Positions 31,759 to 40,629 of a DNA stretch of 64,000 nucleotides are shown one piece after another. The translations under genes were made by a program, and so were the position numbers. How positions within the stretch are numbered: the first letter of the stretch is position 1; each line of letters begins with the position of its first letter. This DNA comes from Fibrobacter sp. UWT2 (GTDB lineage Bacteria; Fibrobacterota; Fibrobacteria; Fibrobacterales; Fibrobacteraceae), in assembly GCF_900142545.1 (NCBI RefSeq), contig NZ_FRBF01000014.1, positions 1 through 64,000 on the forward strand, read 5' to 3'. Below the pieces are notes generated by a model that saw only the letters and a list, made by a program, of their open reading frames with translations, had not been told where the DNA came from and made no database searches.

Positions 31759-32709
31759 ATGAATAACAAAGTTCTTGCTACTGCCACGGTTGTGGTCTTA
31801 TCAAGTTTCATTTCTAGTGCCTGGGCCGCAAGACCCGAAGGCGAGCCGACTTGCAGTTTTGTTGGTGGGGCATTTTATAAGTCCAATAACACCATGTATC
31901 TGGAATCGATCAACGACGAAAACGCAAAAGTCGAAGTCGATAACGTTGCCGCGAATTGCATCAACAACAGTGTAAGCGGCAACTTCAAAGTCATTGTTGA
32001 ACGCAGCACGGCTCTGGCAGCAAACTCTACCATCACCTTGCCGGCAAACTACCAGTCCGCAAACGAATGCGTCGACTTGTACGAACCCATCAGCTACAAC
32101 AAAGACGAAAACGGCATGTGGATCACCGCCGAAAAGCATGACATCGAAAATGGTGCCGCCCACAGACCCATGCTGATGATTACCAATACGGACAAAGATG
32201 AATGCAAGGGCATCAAGGAAATCGAATTCACGGCAACCGGCGTGAGCGTTTCTACGCAGACCTCTGTCGAACTCGCTTTAAGAAGCGACGTCAGCAATCA
32301 GGGCGACTGGCTCATGCGCGGCTCTTACAGCTTTATCCGCTGGGACAAGGACGACGCCGAATTGGGCAGTGTTTACGGCTATGCCGCCAAGACCAAGGAC
32401 AAAGTCGAAGCCGGCCAGTTCACCAAGGTCGGTTCAGGCGCCTTTGTTCCGCCGCTGCGCGCTTACCTGGTTTACAAGGGTGACAAGGCTCTTCAAAAGT
32501 CCACTGAATCCGTTGCCTCCGCGCTGCCCGAAACGATCAACGTGAAGCTCATCGACAAGGGAAACGGCACAACCCGCCTTGCTCGCTGGAACATGGCCAC
32601 GGGCGAAATCGTAAAGGTGAACGGTTGGTTCGATCTCAAGGGTCGCAAGCTGAACAGCAAGCCCCAAAACAAGGGCATGTTCATCGGCAACACCAAGGTC
32701 CAAAAGTAA
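31759..32709 (+). CDS. Secreted protein of unknown function
   Basis: A 316-residue protein with a signal peptide (residues 1-23, ending SAWA) and a beta-rich body I do not recognise. It contains ITLPANYQSANECVDLYEPI and GDWLMRGSYSFIRWDKDDAE. The last 45 residues, WFDLKGRKLNSKPQNKGMFI and GNTKVQK, look like the short C-terminal tail found on many secreted Fibrobacter proteins, possibly a sorting signal. GGAGG lies 6 nt before the ATG. It is followed 16 bp later by a 39-codon gene in the same unit. Confidence 0.75.
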   Translation: MNNKVLATATVVVLSSFISSAWAARPEGEPTCSFVGGAFYKSNNTMYLESINDENAKVEVDNVAANCINNSVSGNFKVIVERSTALAANSTITLPANYQSANECVDLYEPISYNKDENGMWITAEKHDIENGAAHRPMLMITNTDKDECKGIKEIEFTATGVSVSTQTSVELALRSDVSNQGDWLMRGSYSFIRWDKDDAELGSVYGYAAKTKDKVEAGQFTKVGSGAFVPPLRAYLVYKGDKALQKSTESVASALPETINVKLIDKGNGTTRLARWNMATGEIVKVNGWFDLKGRKLNSKPQNKGMFIGNTKVQK

Positions 32710-32725
32710 TTATTAAAGGTTGGTT

Positions 32726-32845
32726 ATGGAAAAGAAAGAATACAAAGCACCGGAAATGGAAATCGTAGATTTCGAAGCTCAGGCATGCCTGCTCTCTGGC
32801 AGTAGCGACGATTGCGATGCCGAATACTGCGACGAACTCGGCTAA
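32726..32845 (+). CDS. 39-residue Cys-containing peptide, possible RiPP-like precursor
   Basis: ATG preceded by AAAGG opens MEKKEYKAPEMEIVDFEAQA followed by CLLSGSSDDCDAEYCDELG. The first half (K-Y-x-A-P-E-hydrophobic-E-hydrophobic) resembles leader-like peptides common in Bacteroidota-Fibrobacterota relatives; the second half is a Cys/Asp/Ser-rich core with three Cys. It lies 16 bp after the secreted 316-residue protein and before a strong terminator, so translation is likely. No modifying enzyme is nearby, so a modified-peptide role is only a guess. Confidence 0.6.
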   Translation: MEKKEYKAPEMEIVDFEAQACLLSGSSDDCDAEYCDELG

Positions 32846-32869
32846 AAAAATGAATTAAAGCCATTTAAG

Positions 32870-32900
32870 GAACCGTCGGCATTGCCGGCGGTTTCTTTTT
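32870..32900 (+). terminator. Intrinsic terminator after the small peptide gene
   Basis: GAACCGTCGGC-ATT-GCCGGCGGTTTC followed by TTTTT, 25 bp after the stop of the 39-codon gene. Confidence 0.88.
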
Positions 32901-32934
32901 ATTACATTTCCTTTGTACTAACAAGAGGAGTAAA

Positions 32935-34296
32935 ATGAAGAGTTTCAAAATAATGGTTTCCGCAACAGCCCTGTTGGCAGCCCTTACAGGCTGCGGAGAC
33001 GATTCCAGCGGCAAGGTAGTCGCCGTGATCGATTCCGACGGCCATAACGTCACGAACAAAAGCAGCTCCTCGGTGAGTGACAGCTTCGGATCCTCAATGA
33101 GAGAAAGCTTCAAGTCTTCGAGCAGTTCCGCAAAAGACGTTGACATCGACGATGAACCCATCGTTATCGATGACCCGGAAGATCTCAGGGACAATTACAA
33201 GCATGGCTACATCGGGTACATGAGCGACAGAAGCATCGACCTGATCCAAGGCGGAATCGTACGCACCTGGAAGCCCACCGAAAATGGCCTCGTGATGGTT
33301 TCTGTAGACACCCTCGACGGAGACGGGAAAGTCAAGCTGAACACCTCGCTGAGCGGCTTCAACCTGGTGGAAATGCAGAAAGACGACCTCTATTCCATGA
33401 GGTGGCTATTCTTCAGCGAAAACATGGAAACCGGAATATACGTAGCCAAGGAGGGCGTCGCCGTCACAGGTTACATCGCCAATAAAGGTGAGCCCGTCGC
33501 AGGCGCCAAGCTCACGATTCTGGACAGGGAAACGACCACTGACGTTGACGGAAGATTCACATTCGAAAACCTCCCCGACGGCGTCCACTTCATGACCGCA
33601 GAATACAACGGGGAATCCCGCATTTACCAGGTGCAGACCACCCGAACGGTACGATTCACCGAAGAACAGATTATCAACCGAATCCGCTGGGAATACGGCG
33701 TTTACACCCTCTTGGCCGATTATGAAGACTGGTCCAGCGGCCGCACCGTCGTAGGCAACACCTTCGGCCTGGTCGGCCCCACCTACTTCTTTACCGATTC
33801 CTCTTATGGCGGCAAGAGCCACTTTTATGGCAATGTGGAATTCGCCCATGCCGAAAAATTCAGGCAAGACGAGATGATGGGCGTTCACGTATACTTTAAA
33901 GCCGATATCGACGAAGAATTCGACAATCACTTCGCCCTGACCGGATTCATTCTCGGCGAAGACGAACGCGAACTCGGAGACGACAACTACGCCTATTTTG
34001 ACATCAGCAAAGCCTCGGGACTTTCCTTTGCCGCCAAGGGATCCGGCATGCTGCTCGTGCAGATGGTCGTGCACAACAGCGACGGCAGCACCGATTACGT
34101 AACGCCTTCCGGCATCGAACTCACGGACGAATGGAGTAGCTACGAGTTCCCCTTCGAAGACGAATTTCGTTCCAAGCTGACGGCAGTAGAGGCCATCAAC
34201 TTCGCCCTGATCGAAGATGGCGAACTCTACCTCGACAACGTGAGATTGGACGGAATTGTGCCCACCAAATGGCCACTTTTGGGCAAAAGGCTCTAA
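32935..34296 (+). CDS. Lipoprotein with carboxypeptidase-regulatory-like and jelly-roll domains
   Basis: A 453-residue lipoprotein. Lipobox LTGCGDD at about residue 20, then a serine-rich linker. Residues about 175-235 form a carboxypeptidase-D regulatory-like repeat (GYIANKGEPVAGAKLTILDR, TTTDVDGRFTFENLPDGVH). The last 190 residues resemble a CBM11/CIA30-type beta-jelly roll: LADYEDWSSG, then FTGF-like strands and AINFALIEDGELYLDNVRLD. This suggests carbohydrate binding at the cell surface. GAGG lies 6 nt before the ATG. It follows a terminator, so it has its own promoter or depends on read-through. Confidence 0.75.
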   Translation: MKSFKIMVSATALLAALTGCGDDSSGKVVAVIDSDGHNVTNKSSSSVSDSFGSSMRESFKSSSSSAKDVDIDDEPIVIDDPEDLRDNYKHGYIGYMSDRSIDLIQGGIVRTWKPTENGLVMVSVDTLDGDGKVKLNTSLSGFNLVEMQKDDLYSMRWLFFSENMETGIYVAKEGVAVTGYIANKGEPVAGAKLTILDRETTTDVDGRFTFENLPDGVHFMTAEYNGESRIYQVQTTRTVRFTEEQIINRIRWEYGVYTLLADYEDWSSGRTVVGNTFGLVGPTYFFTDSSYGGKSHFYGNVEFAHAEKFRQDEMMGVHVYFKADIDEEFDNHFALTGFILGEDERELGDDNYAYFDISKASGLSFAAKGSGMLLVQMVVHNSDGSTDYVTPSGIELTDEWSSYEFPFEDEFRSKLTAVEAINFALIEDGELYLDNVRLDGIVPTKWPLLGKRL

Positions 34297-34363
34297 TTTG
34301 AGCTAATTTCGCCGCCATTCCCCTTTTGCAAAATTGTCAATAAAATCTTATTTATCCCCCTTA

Positions 34364-34391
34364 AAAACCCCCTTTAAAGGGGGTATTTTTT
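34364..34391 (+). terminator. Intrinsic terminator
   Basis: CCCCCTTT-AAAGGGGG with an upstream A5 and a downstream TATTTTTT. Ends the lipoprotein gene before the GH gene. Confidence 0.85.
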
Positions 34392-34423
34392 ATGGTGGTG
34401 TAATAGAACTAGAGGATGATAGT

Positions 34424-36370
34424 ATGAACTTCAAGTGTCTTTCTATGGTTTTGATGGCGGCAGCCCTTGCGGATGCAGCAGTAAATTTGGGCGTAAGCCT
34501 CGGTGATAGCATCAAGCCGGTGACCCATGTGGCCACGGGTTCGCTTTATGGCCTTACCGAAACACTCCCGAGCAATATCGAAAAAGATGTCGCTCCCCTC
34601 AAGCCGAACGTTTTCCTTTCGCCGGCACGTAGCGGTAGCGGCCGCCAGCAGGGCATCGGTGGCGCATTCCTTGTGGCCCCACGTGTCGAAAGCATCGGTG
34701 CCAAGATCCAGATTCGCCTGGCCGACGTTTTGCCTGGCTGGCCTTACAAGTTCCAGAACATGGATCACTGGAAAAACGAAGTAAAATCTGTCATCAACGA
34801 CAAGCTCAAATCGAACAACAAGAATTTTGACGGTTACGAGATCTGGAACGAACCGAACGATACGTGGAAATCGAGCATCGACTTCAATTCCGGTCTCTGG
34901 AAACAGACTTATGATCTGATTCGCCAGATGGACCCCGGTGCAAAAATTATCGGACCTTCTTATTCGTTCTATCACGCTTCGAAAATGGAAGAATTCGTTA
35001 AGTACTGTTCGCAAAACAACTGCATGCCCGATGTGGTCAGCTGGCACCAGTGGGGTAGCGGTGGCTTTGTGGGTTCTGTCGAAACTTACCGTAACCTCGA
35101 AAAGAAATACAACGTCAAGCCGCGCCCGCTGAGCATCAACGAATATTCTTCGACCGAACACAGCGAAGAAGGTTGCCCCGGAGTGTCCGTCCCGTTTATT
35201 GCCAAATTCGAACGCCACGGTGTCGAAAGCGCCATGATTTCTTGGTGGTTCGTACCGCTTCCGGGTCGCTTGGGTAGCTTGCTGACCTCGAACAACGAAC
35301 GCGGTGGCGGCTGGTGGCTCTATAAGTGGTACGGCGACATGAGCGGCTACATGGCAAAGGTGACCCCGCCCAACGACAAGAGCGATGGCGTCGACGGCTT
35401 TGCCGCCCTCGACAAGAAGAAAGGCTTTGCAAGCATTGTACTCGGCGGTAACACCAAGGGCGATGTGAACGTGAATATTTCGGGTATTCCTTCGGCATTC
35501 GGCAACAAGGTGAATGTGACGGTGGAATACGTGGTCTGGGAAAACAAGGACAAGGCCGTGCCTTCGACAAATTTGGTGTCCGACAAGGAATACGACGTGA
35601 GCGACGGCAAGATTACGGTGCCGGTAAATATCACGAATACCAAGTACGGCTACCACATCAACATTACCTCCATTATTCCGCAGGCCCCGTACAAAGATGT
35701 GGCAGCAGCCATCCCCGGAAAAATTGAAATCGAAAATTACGACGTCGGCGGCTCCGGCAAGGCCTACCTCGACAAAGATGACGACAACAAGGGCGGCGAG
35801 TACCGCGACGATGCAGTCGATATCGTGAAAGCAGGCGATGGTTACGCCATCGGCTACACTCAAGAAGGCGAATGGTTGGAATACACCGTGAAGGTGGATC
35901 AGGACAAGGAATACGACCTCAGCATCCGTTACGCCACCTCTTCGGAGAATACAGGCATCAAGCTCTATGTCGATGACAAAACCGTCCTTGAAAACGTCAC
36001 GTTCCCTCAAGGCGCCGACTGGGATACCTATACGGTTCTCGAAGCAGGCAAGGTAACGCTTTCTGAAGGTGAACACGTGCTTAAGGTGGAAATTGTCGGA
36101 AACTACGTAAACATCGATTGGCTGAATTTCGCTGATCCCTCGACGACAGCGATCGCCGCTCGCGGGCTGCAAACGGAATCGCTGCAATTCACGCCGCAAA
36201 AGCCGACCACCTACAACGTGTTCGATATGCAGGGCCGCCTCGTGGCAAAGTTCATAGCTTTAAGCGCCCAGGAACTGCAAGCGAAAACGGCCGCAGCCGT
36301 CAAGCGTTCGGGCACTTATTTGGTAAAGCCGCAAACGGGCAGGCAAATGCACCGCGTTACGGTCAAGTAG
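34424..36370 (+). CDS. Secreted glycoside hydrolase (clan GH-A-like) with CBM6
   Basis: A 648-residue secreted enzyme. Signal peptide of about 18 residues. The catalytic TIM barrel spans about 20-330, with the acid/base Glu in YEIWNEPND near residue 143 and the nucleophile Glu in LSINEYS near residue 239, the clan GH-A pattern; GH39-like families are the closest by eye. A small beta domain follows. Residues about 433-565 are a CBM6 (KIEIENYDVGGSGKAYLDKD, GYTQEGEWLEYTVKV, NYVNIDWLNF). The last 60 residues are the NVFDMQGRLVAKF...GTYLVKP tail module, also seen in the esterase and possibly a sorting domain. AGAGG before the ATG at 34424 fixes the start. Confidence 0.82.
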   Translation: MNFKCLSMVLMAAALADAAVNLGVSLGDSIKPVTHVATGSLYGLTETLPSNIEKDVAPLKPNVFLSPARSGSGRQQGIGGAFLVAPRVESIGAKIQIRLADVLPGWPYKFQNMDHWKNEVKSVINDKLKSNNKNFDGYEIWNEPNDTWKSSIDFNSGLWKQTYDLIRQMDPGAKIIGPSYSFYHASKMEEFVKYCSQNNCMPDVVSWHQWGSGGFVGSVETYRNLEKKYNVKPRPLSINEYSSTEHSEEGCPGVSVPFIAKFERHGVESAMISWWFVPLPGRLGSLLTSNNERGGGWWLYKWYGDMSGYMAKVTPPNDKSDGVDGFAALDKKKGFASIVLGGNTKGDVNVNISGIPSAFGNKVNVTVEYVVWENKDKAVPSTNLVSDKEYDVSDGKITVPVNITNTKYGYHINITSIIPQAPYKDVAAAIPGKIEIENYDVGGSGKAYLDKDDDNKGGEYRDDAVDIVKAGDGYAIGYTQEGEWLEYTVKVDQDKEYDLSIRYATSSENTGIKLYVDDKTVLENVTFPQGADWDTYTVLEAGKVTLSEGEHVLKVEIVGNYVNIDWLNFADPSTTAIAARGLQTESLQFTPQKPTTYNVFDMQGRLVAKFIALSAQELQAKTAAAVKRSGTYLVKPQTGRQMHRVTVK

Positions 36371-36385
36371 AAATTTCAGGTAAAA

Positions 36386-37165
36386 CTACCCGACAATGAC
36401 TTTGTAGAATTCAAGGAACTGCGCGGGGGACAATTCCTCGGCGCGGACCGTGGTGGGATAATCCAGGAGCTCGATAGCTTCCTGGATTTTCTTTTTGTCG
36501 TAAGCGCGGCCGAACGAGTTGGCGAGCGTCTTGCGCTTTTGAGTGAAGGCGGCGCGCACGAAGTCGAAGAAGCCCTCGGGAGCCTGCAAGGCATCAGCCT
36601 TGGGCGTCAAAAGCATCGTAGCGCTATCGACATTCGGGCGGGGCGTGAAATGCTCCGGCCCGATCTTGCGGAGAATCTGCGTATCAGCGTAAGCGGACAC
36701 TAAAACAGAAAGGCTGCCGTAATTACTGCTGCAGGGGCTTGCACAGATGCGTTCGGCAACTTCGAGCTGCACCATTCCCATAAAGCCCTTGGTCAGGTGC
36801 AGTTTCGGCATCAGGCCCGCGATAATCGCCGTAGAAACATTGTAAGGCAAGTTTCCCGTGACCCAGGGCTTTTCGTGAGCATCCAGGAACGCCTGCAAGT
36901 CGAACTTCAAGAAGTCAATATTTTCAATATGGAAATTCTCGCGGCCCTGGAACTTTTGTTGCAAAAATTCCACACACTGCTCGTCGATCTCGACGGCAGT
37001 GAGTTGCACGTCGCGCTCCAGCAAATGTTCCGTCAGCGCGCCGTGCCCAGGGCCAATCTCAAGTACCCATTCGCCTGCATCCGCCGGCAAATCCCCCGCA
37101 ATCATCTGCGCGGTAGGTACATCCAAAAAGTTCTGGCCAAATTTGCGGCGGCGAGCTCTATCCAT
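36386..37165 (-). CDS. rsmA: 16S rRNA dimethyladenosine transferase
   Basis: A 259-residue KsgA/RsmA enzyme that uses S-adenosylmethionine to dimethylate two adjacent adenines near the 3' end of 16S rRNA during late 30S assembly. Seen: KFGQNFLDV at the start, the SAM-binding VLEIGPGHGALTEHLL, and the adenine-pocket motif GNLPYNVSTAII. Length and order fit the family. It is convergent with the GH gene and lies 15 bp downstream of the outer-membrane protein gene on the same strand. Confidence 0.95.
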   Translation of the reverse strand: MDRARRRKFGQNFLDVPTAQMIAGDLPADAGEWVLEIGPGHGALTEHLLERDVQLTAVEIDEQCVEFLQQKFQGRENFHIENIDFLKFDLQAFLDAHEKPWVTGNLPYNVSTAIIAGLMPKLHLTKGFMGMVQLEVAERICASPCSSNYGSLSVLVSAYADTQILRKIGPEHFTPRPNVDSATMLLTPKADALQAPEGFFDFVRAAFTQKRKTLANSFGRAYDKKKIQEAIELLDYPTTVRAEELSPAQFLEFYKVIVG

Positions 37166-37180
37166 AAAATCAAATACTCA

Positions 37181-38752
37181 CTAGAAGTTGATGAACATGC
37201 CAATCGAAGTCATGACTTCGTCAGTCGAGGAGAATGCCCCGAAGGGATTGCTCAGGAACTGCTTGGTAAAGGCGACTTCCAAGGCGGCCATTTCGTATTC
37301 CAGGCGCATACCCACATTCGCCGTGGTTATACCCGAAGAAATATCCATGGACTTGGTAGACTCATTGTTGATGTAGGAATCCCTGTAACGGAACAGATCC
37401 CACTGGTGAGAAGCGCTACCGTAAGCGACCACGTGGCTACCCAGCATCACTTCGCCCAAAATGTTGGGAGTTGCAACCAAGGCGTATTCATTATGCCTGC
37501 TGCACACCTTCTTGATGCGGTCGTAGCTGGCCATGGGGGCTGTCATATTCAGGCCCATGAACACGCGGGCTTTTTCGTGACTCAAAATGGCGCCGCCGAA
37601 ATTGAATTCAGGCACCACTTCTACGCGTGTCGTAGAATCGGTCGTGTGAGCTTTCGTTGTCGCAAGGTAATACTTGCCGCCCTGTTCAAATATGCTCTTT
37701 TCGGTCACCGTGCTCTTGGAATTGTAACGGAACACGCTCAAGCCCGCACTCCAAGAAATCCTTCCCGGCTTCGAAACCATGAACCGGCCTCCCAAATTCC
37801 AAGCGTCCGATTCGATTTCCGTATTGCTACCCGTAATCGAGCCTTCACCTTCCGGATGTTCGTAAGCCAGACGAAGAGCCATATCCAAGCCAGCAAGCCT
37901 TGCAGACACGGTTCCGCCCAAAGCGGATCCGGCCGCTGTCGTCTTCACGGTTTCTTCGGCGCCCGTATTGTCGTCATCGACATAGCTCCACTTTTTGCCC
38001 ACGGCAGCCTGCAACATCACGCCAAAGTTTTCCTTGGCCAAACCTGCAGTCACAAGCGCCAAGTCATTGTTGTTGTTGAAGGCGAAGAAGTAAGTCATGT
38101 CCTGTCCAAAAGAAACGACACCTTCCTGCTCGACGGGTTCAAAATAGGCAAAGCGACGATTGAACATCTTGTGGGGAATAGACATTTCGCCACCCACTGT
38201 CGCGGCAGCAGCTTCGTTTGCAACCGGGTTGTAGGAGTTGCCATGCAAAATATTGTCCAGCGGACTTGCGACAGGTTCGTTCGCCTTTGCCGCAGGAACC
38301 GTATCCACCTTAACAGCGGGAGTATCCACCGCTGCAACAAGAGGCAACGTATCGACAGGGGCAATGGAATCTACCTGAGGCTTTGCGGTATCGGGGGCAG
38401 CCACAGCCATCACCTCTTCGGTCTTCACGGAATCGGCAACCGGCGTCACCGTAGAATCAACAACCGAGACAACTGTGGAATCTGCCACAGGCGCCGTCGA
38501 ATCGGCTACCGCTTCTGCAACCGCTTCGCGATTTTCTTCAATCATCTCCGGTTCTGCATTCTGGGCCGTAAAATCTACGACAGCGGAATCTGCAGGAACA
38601 ATTTCAGGTGCGACCACCTCGGGCGTTTCTGCCACGGGCTGGGCTTGCGTAGAATCCGGCACCGGCGAAGAAACCGGAGCCACTTCCGCCTGCGCCAAGG
38701 CGCTCACCGAAGCGAATGCTGCAACTGTAATGACGCGTTTTGCAATATTCAT
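37181..38752 (-). CDS. Outer-membrane beta-barrel protein with Pro/Ala/Val-rich periplasmic part
   Basis: A 523-residue exported protein. Signal peptide (residues 1-22). Residues about 25-190 are a low-complexity stretch of PVADST/VDSTVTPVADS-like units rich in Ala, Val, Pro and Asp, perhaps spanning the periplasm or binding peptidoglycan. The remainder has alternating beta strands typical of a barrel (e.g. SARLAGLDMALRLAYEHPEG) and ends in an aromatic residue (GMFINF), as outer-membrane proteins do. The ATG at 38752 with GGGGG four bases before it is preferred to a TTG five codons upstream. It lies between tmk and rsmA on the same strand. Confidence 0.8.
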   Translation of the reverse strand: MNIAKRVITVAAFASVSALAQAEVAPVSSPVPDSTQAQPVAETPEVVAPEIVPADSAVVDFTAQNAEPEMIEENREAVAEAVADSTAPVADSTVVSVVDSTVTPVADSVKTEEVMAVAAPDTAKPQVDSIAPVDTLPLVAAVDTPAVKVDTVPAAKANEPVASPLDNILHGNSYNPVANEAAAATVGGEMSIPHKMFNRRFAYFEPVEQEGVVSFGQDMTYFFAFNNNNDLALVTAGLAKENFGVMLQAAVGKKWSYVDDDNTGAEETVKTTAAGSALGGTVSARLAGLDMALRLAYEHPEGEGSITGSNTEIESDAWNLGGRFMVSKPGRISWSAGLSVFRYNSKSTVTEKSIFEQGGKYYLATTKAHTTDSTTRVEVVPEFNFGGAILSHEKARVFMGLNMTAPMASYDRIKKVCSRHNEYALVATPNILGEVMLGSHVVAYGSASHQWDLFRYRDSYINNESTKSMDISSGITTANVGMRLEYEMAALEVAFTKQFLSNPFGAFSSTDEVMTSIGMFINF

Positions 38753-38768
38753 ATTTCCCCCTTGCAAG

Positions 38769-39401
38769 TTACTGCAATCTTGCCTTTACCAACTTGTACA
38801 AATCCGCGAAAACTTCTTCGGGAGTGCGGTCTGCATCGATAGCTGCAACGCAGTCGCTGTAGTCGCGGGCCGCGGCAAGATACCCCTTGCGCACCCTCTC
38901 GAAAAAATCAGCTTTTTCACTCTCCAGTCGATCGGGTGCCTCGCCCCGCTTCGCGGTGCGCGCGCGTCCCCGCTGCACGTCAATGTCAAGCACCACGGTC
39001 AGCTCCGGAAAACATCCGTCGCAAGTGATTTCCGTCAGGCGCTGCACAAGGTCTGCACCCAAGCCGCGGGCATAACCCTGGTAAGCAAAAGTGCTCCATG
39101 CGAATCTGTCGGCAATCACGATTTTACCTGCATCGAGCACGGGCTGGATAATTTCAGCAATCACCTGGGCGCGTGCAGCATTGTACAACAAGAGTTCCGT
39201 CTTGTCGCTCATAATTCCCTTGAAGCTTGTATCCAAAAGAATTTCGCGCACACGTTCCGAAATCTTTGCACCGCCCGGTTCGCGCAGCTTTACTACGGAA
39301 TACCCTTCTTTCGTAAGGGCATCGATCAGCATATCGATTTGGGTCGTTTTACCCGAACCGTCGATACCTTCTAAACTAAAAAAATGTTTTGCCGTTTTCA
39401 T
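38769..39401 (-). CDS. tmk: Thymidylate kinase
   Basis: A 210-residue dTMP kinase that makes dTDP from dTMP and ATP. P-loop FFSLEGIDGSGKTTQID at the start; VKLREPGGAKISERVREILL carries the dTMP-binding REPGG; ADRFAWSTFAYQGYARGL is the DR(Y/F)xxS motif; the lid region follows with RGRARTAKRGEAPDRLE. Length fits. It lies 16 bp upstream of the barrel protein gene and divergent from the gene at 39499. Confidence 0.95.
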   Translation of the reverse strand: MKTAKHFFSLEGIDGSGKTTQIDMLIDALTKEGYSVVKLREPGGAKISERVREILLDTSFKGIMSDKTELLLYNAARAQVIAEIIQPVLDAGKIVIADRFAWSTFAYQGYARGLGADLVQRLTEITCDGCFPELTVVLDIDVQRGRARTAKRGEAPDRLESEKADFFERVRKGYLAAARDYSDCVAAIDADRTPEEVFADLYKLVKARLQ

Positions 39402-39498
39402 AGTAGTTTTTCTTGTACTTCAAAAAGTTAGAAAAAATTTATACTATTCCAAGAAAATGCTATCTTTACTTCGCTTTTTGCAACTTACGGAGTTTTTT

Positions 39499-40515
39499 AT
39501 GCCATCAGAAAATGCGATTATAGAACGTGCCGAAATGTATTTGCGTAAGCTTTCTTGCGGAATCAACCCGCTGACAGACGAAATTCTGCCCGAAGGCGAC
39601 TCCTGCAAGCAGGAACGAATCAGCAAGTGCCTCGCCTATGTCGCCTCCCTGTTGCAGCAGCAATTGAACCACGACCATGTGGCCCCGATTCCGACCGAGC
39701 AGCCCCGCGCCGCAAAACGCGCCGCGAAGCCCGCCATGCAAGATTTGGCCATCGACGCCGAAACCCTGAAGGGCTACCGCTTCTTCGATTACCCGGTTTC
39801 GATTTCCCGCGTGGTGCGCAATGTGAACGAACTTTTGCCCAAGAACATGAACCACCTGCTTTATGCCGACGTGGCAAACTTCTTGGTGCAAGAAGGCATT
39901 CTCGAGAGGCAGAACACCGAAAGCGGAACCGACGCCAACCTGCCCACCGCCAAGGGTGAATCTTACGGATTCGAAAAGGGCGAATCGGACCTGCGCGGCC
40001 ACCACAATATTTATACGCAGTGCTGGCAACAGGCGCAGCAGTTCATTTTGGACAACATTCAAAAGTGCGTCGACATTGCAAACGAACGCTTTGCCAAGCG
40101 CAAGGCCAACCAGGCTCAAGATTTTCAAGACGACCAGGAATACGCTCCGAAGCGCGTGCAAAGGGAAAAATTCCACCTGACCGCCGAGCAGCTGGCCGAC
40201 TACCCCGCCGAAGACACACCCGTGCCCGTGAGCGAAATCGCACGCCGCCTGAACACCCTTGTTGGCGAGAACATGGAACGCATCTACTACAAAGTCATTC
40301 GCGACTGGTACGTGGAACAGGGCTACCTTGAATTCAAGACATCACCCGAAGGCCGCAGCGCATTCCTGCCCACCGAAAAAGGCGCCATGAGCGGACTCTT
40401 CGTGGAATCCCGCACCGGCAAAGACGGCGAACTCTACGACGTAGTGATGTACGATGCCAAGGCCCAGAAGCTTTACCTGGACACCTTGGCTCAAAGCGCC
40501 GCCCCGCAAGCATAA
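39499..40515 (+). CDS. Hypothetical protein with a duplicated winged-helix-like module
   Basis: A 338-residue soluble protein with no family I recognise. It contains two similar segments: about residues 90-150 (YPVSISRVVRNVNELLPKNM, HLLYADVANFLVQEGILE) and 235-295 (TPVPVSEIARRLNTLVGENM, RIYYKVIRDWYVEQGYLE). Each reads like a small winged helix followed by PTxKG(E/A), so the protein is an internal duplication joined by a charged helical stretch. DNA or RNA binding is possible. The ATG at 39499 follows an AT-rich region; upstream codons are tmk shadow. Confidence 0.65.
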   Translation: MPSENAIIERAEMYLRKLSCGINPLTDEILPEGDSCKQERISKCLAYVASLLQQQLNHDHVAPIPTEQPRAAKRAAKPAMQDLAIDAETLKGYRFFDYPVSISRVVRNVNELLPKNMNHLLYADVANFLVQEGILERQNTESGTDANLPTAKGESYGFEKGESDLRGHHNIYTQCWQQAQQFILDNIQKCVDIANERFAKRKANQAQDFQDDQEYAPKRVQREKFHLTAEQLADYPAEDTPVPVSEIARRLNTLVGENMERIYYKVIRDWYVEQGYLEFKTSPEGRSAFLPTEKGAMSGLFVESRTGKDGELYDVVMYDAKAQKLYLDTLAQSAAPQA

Positions 40516-40563
40516 CAATATGTCATGCCCGTCACCGAACGAGCATCTCCTTTTTAAATAAAA

Positions 40564-40594
40564 AACGCCCGGAACCTTTTAGATTCAGGGCGTT
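40564..40594. terminator. Terminator between convergent genes
   Basis: AACGCCC and GGGCGTT arms around a 17-base loop, with A or T runs on both sides, in the 114-bp gap between the gene at 39499 and secA. Confidence 0.65.
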
Positions 40595-40629
40595 AATTTA
40601 TTTTAAACGCAGTCGCTTTTTAATTACGA

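Noticed and set aside
34409-36199. Open frame of 596 codons opposite the GH gene
   Set aside because: Shadow frame; the plus strand has a signal peptide, catalytic motifs and CBM6.
38769-39498. Upstream extension of the 338-residue protein into tmk
   Set aside because: The extra N-terminus is tmk read backwards. The ATG at 39499 begins the non-shadow sequence.
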